A stretch of DNA of 51,780 nucleotides from Holophagales bacterium UBA5704. GTDB taxonomy: Bacteria; Acidobacteriota; Thermoanaerobaculia; Multivoradales; UBA5704. The notes beneath the pieces were generated by a model, which saw only the letters and a program-made list of their open reading frames with translations, did no database searches and was not told the origin of the DNA. Of the stretch, positions 51,180 to 51,780 are shown piece after piece; positions within the stretch are counted from its first letter, which is position 1; every line of letters starts with the position of its first letter. The position numbers and the translations under genes are program-made. The DNA lies in contig DIHE01000095.1 in NCBI GenBank assembly GCA_002420005.1, forward strand, positions 1 to 51,780, given 5' to 3'.

Positions 51180-51780
51180 TCAGGCCGCTCGCCGGCCGCC
51201 GAGACGTTGCGCGAGCTGTTTCACCCGCGGATTCTCCTGATCGATCGCCAGGGCTTTCTTCAGCCAGCGCAGGGCGTCTCCCGTCTCTCCCTGCGCCAGC
51301 GCAGCCTGCCCCATCGCTGCATAGGGCTCCGCGTTGCCGCGATACAGCCGCAGCGCCCTCTGGTAGAAGCGGCGCGCCTCTTCCATGCGGCCGTTGGCCA
51401 GGCTCAAGTCCCCCAGCGTCAAGTAGATGAATGGATTGCGGCTGCCCAGCCGCGAGGACAGGGCGAGCAGCTCGTCGGCCTCCATCGTCTGTCCCTGCAG
51501 GCGCAGAAGGGCGGACAGGTTCTGGTAGGCCGAGAGCGCGTTCGGATCGGCCTCCAGCGCCTTGCGGTAGGCGGCTTCCGCTCCCCGGGCATCGCCGGAG
51601 CGGCGCAGCGCGACGCCATAGTTGATCCAAGCGCCGCCGAGATCCGGATCGATCGCCACCGCTTTGCGCAGCCAGTCGAGCGCCTCGTCCGTCCGGCCCC
51701 TGCGCAACCCCTCGGCCCCGCGGTTCGAATGAAACAGCGCGATCGCGGTCAGATCCGAGATCGGCTCGACCCGCCGGGAC
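51180..51780 (-). CDS. TPR protein, 5' end outside the window
   Basis: The frame is open to the right edge (text EPISDLTAIALFHSNRGAEGL continues a helix pair), so only the C-terminal ~200 residues are seen. At least five TPR units: AEGLRRGRTDEALDWLRKAV, AWINYGVALRRSGDARGAEA, AYQNLSALLRLQGQTMEADE, IYLTLGDLSLANGRMEEARR and AYAAMGQAALAQGETGDALR (spellings as visible), each about 34 residues. It ends in a charged tail. TPRs mediate protein binding; the missing N-terminus may carry another domain. It lies 4 bases before hyuA, hence in its operon. Confidence 0.75.
   Translation of the reverse strand, partial: SRRVEPISDLTAIALFHSNRGAEGLRRGRTDEALDWLRKAVAIDPDLGGAWINYGVALRRSGDARGAEAAYRKALEADPNALSAYQNLSALLRLQGQTMEADELLALSSRLGSRNPFIYLTLGDLSLANGRMEEARRFYQRALRLYRGNAEPYAAMGQAALAQGETGDALRWLKKALAIDQENPRVKQLAQRLGGRRAA

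Overview
The window is about 70% GC, strongly biased to G/C third positions, and carries about 25 real genes, mostly on the minus strand. GC-rich NRPS genes, a hydantoinase pair, secreted cytochromes c, a DUF1028 protein and many short dispersed repeats suggest a large-genome soil or sediment bacterium, plausibly Acidobacteriota (Thermoanaerobaculia-like). This placement is a guess from gene content; there is no rRNA or marker gene here. No tRNA, rRNA or CRISPR array was recognised.

Positions 1-4590: the C-terminal part of a STAND-type ATPase with a TPR-like tail runs in from the left edge. An IS110-family element (about 2432-3900, transposase frameshifted) lies at its 3' end, followed by a stand-alone TIR-domain gene. 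The IS appears to sit inside a dispersed repeat whose inverted copy lies beyond the TIR gene. TIR plus STAND suggests an immune or cell-suicide locus.

Positions 4589-28737 (minus strand): one tightly packed NRPS/PKS operon. In transcription order it holds a KS-AT-KR-carrier PKS (KR lacks its Tyr), a free-standing condensation protein ending in a fossil of an adenylation domain, a FAAL-ACP-(C-A-PCP)x3 NRPS, a C-A-PCP NRPS whose glycine-type A domain is interrupted by both a luciferase-like monooxygenase and a FkbM methyltransferase, and a second stand-alone FkbM methyltransferase. The predicted product is an N-acylated lipopeptide of about four residues ending in an oxidised, perhaps O-methylated, glycine or in an amide. 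No thioesterase, PPTase or transporter is in the window. Two kinds of short palindromic repeat sit in frame inside the NRPS coding sequences, and a third copy of one kind separates the two NRPS genes.

Positions 28890-42760: mixed housekeeping and exported genes: an NTF2-like secreted protein, a TIGR00300/ornithine-cyclodeaminase-like enzyme, a cytochrome c, a secreted DUF1028-TPR protein, tryptophanase, an AsmA-like protein, a PA0069-type radical SAM protein, a small anchored protein, an RlaP-type nucleotidyltransferase with a zinc-ribbon membrane protein, an acyl-CoA dehydrogenase and a six-haem secreted cytochrome.

Positions 42859-46886 (plus strand): a folate (p-aminobenzoate) operon in which the PabA-like subunit has lost its whole glutaminase triad, followed by pabB, pabC, a DUF4097-like secreted protein and trmL. 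Positions 46822-51780 (minus strand): a TPR protein, hyuA, a small membrane protein and hyuB, tightly coupled; hyuB overlaps trmL tail to tail.
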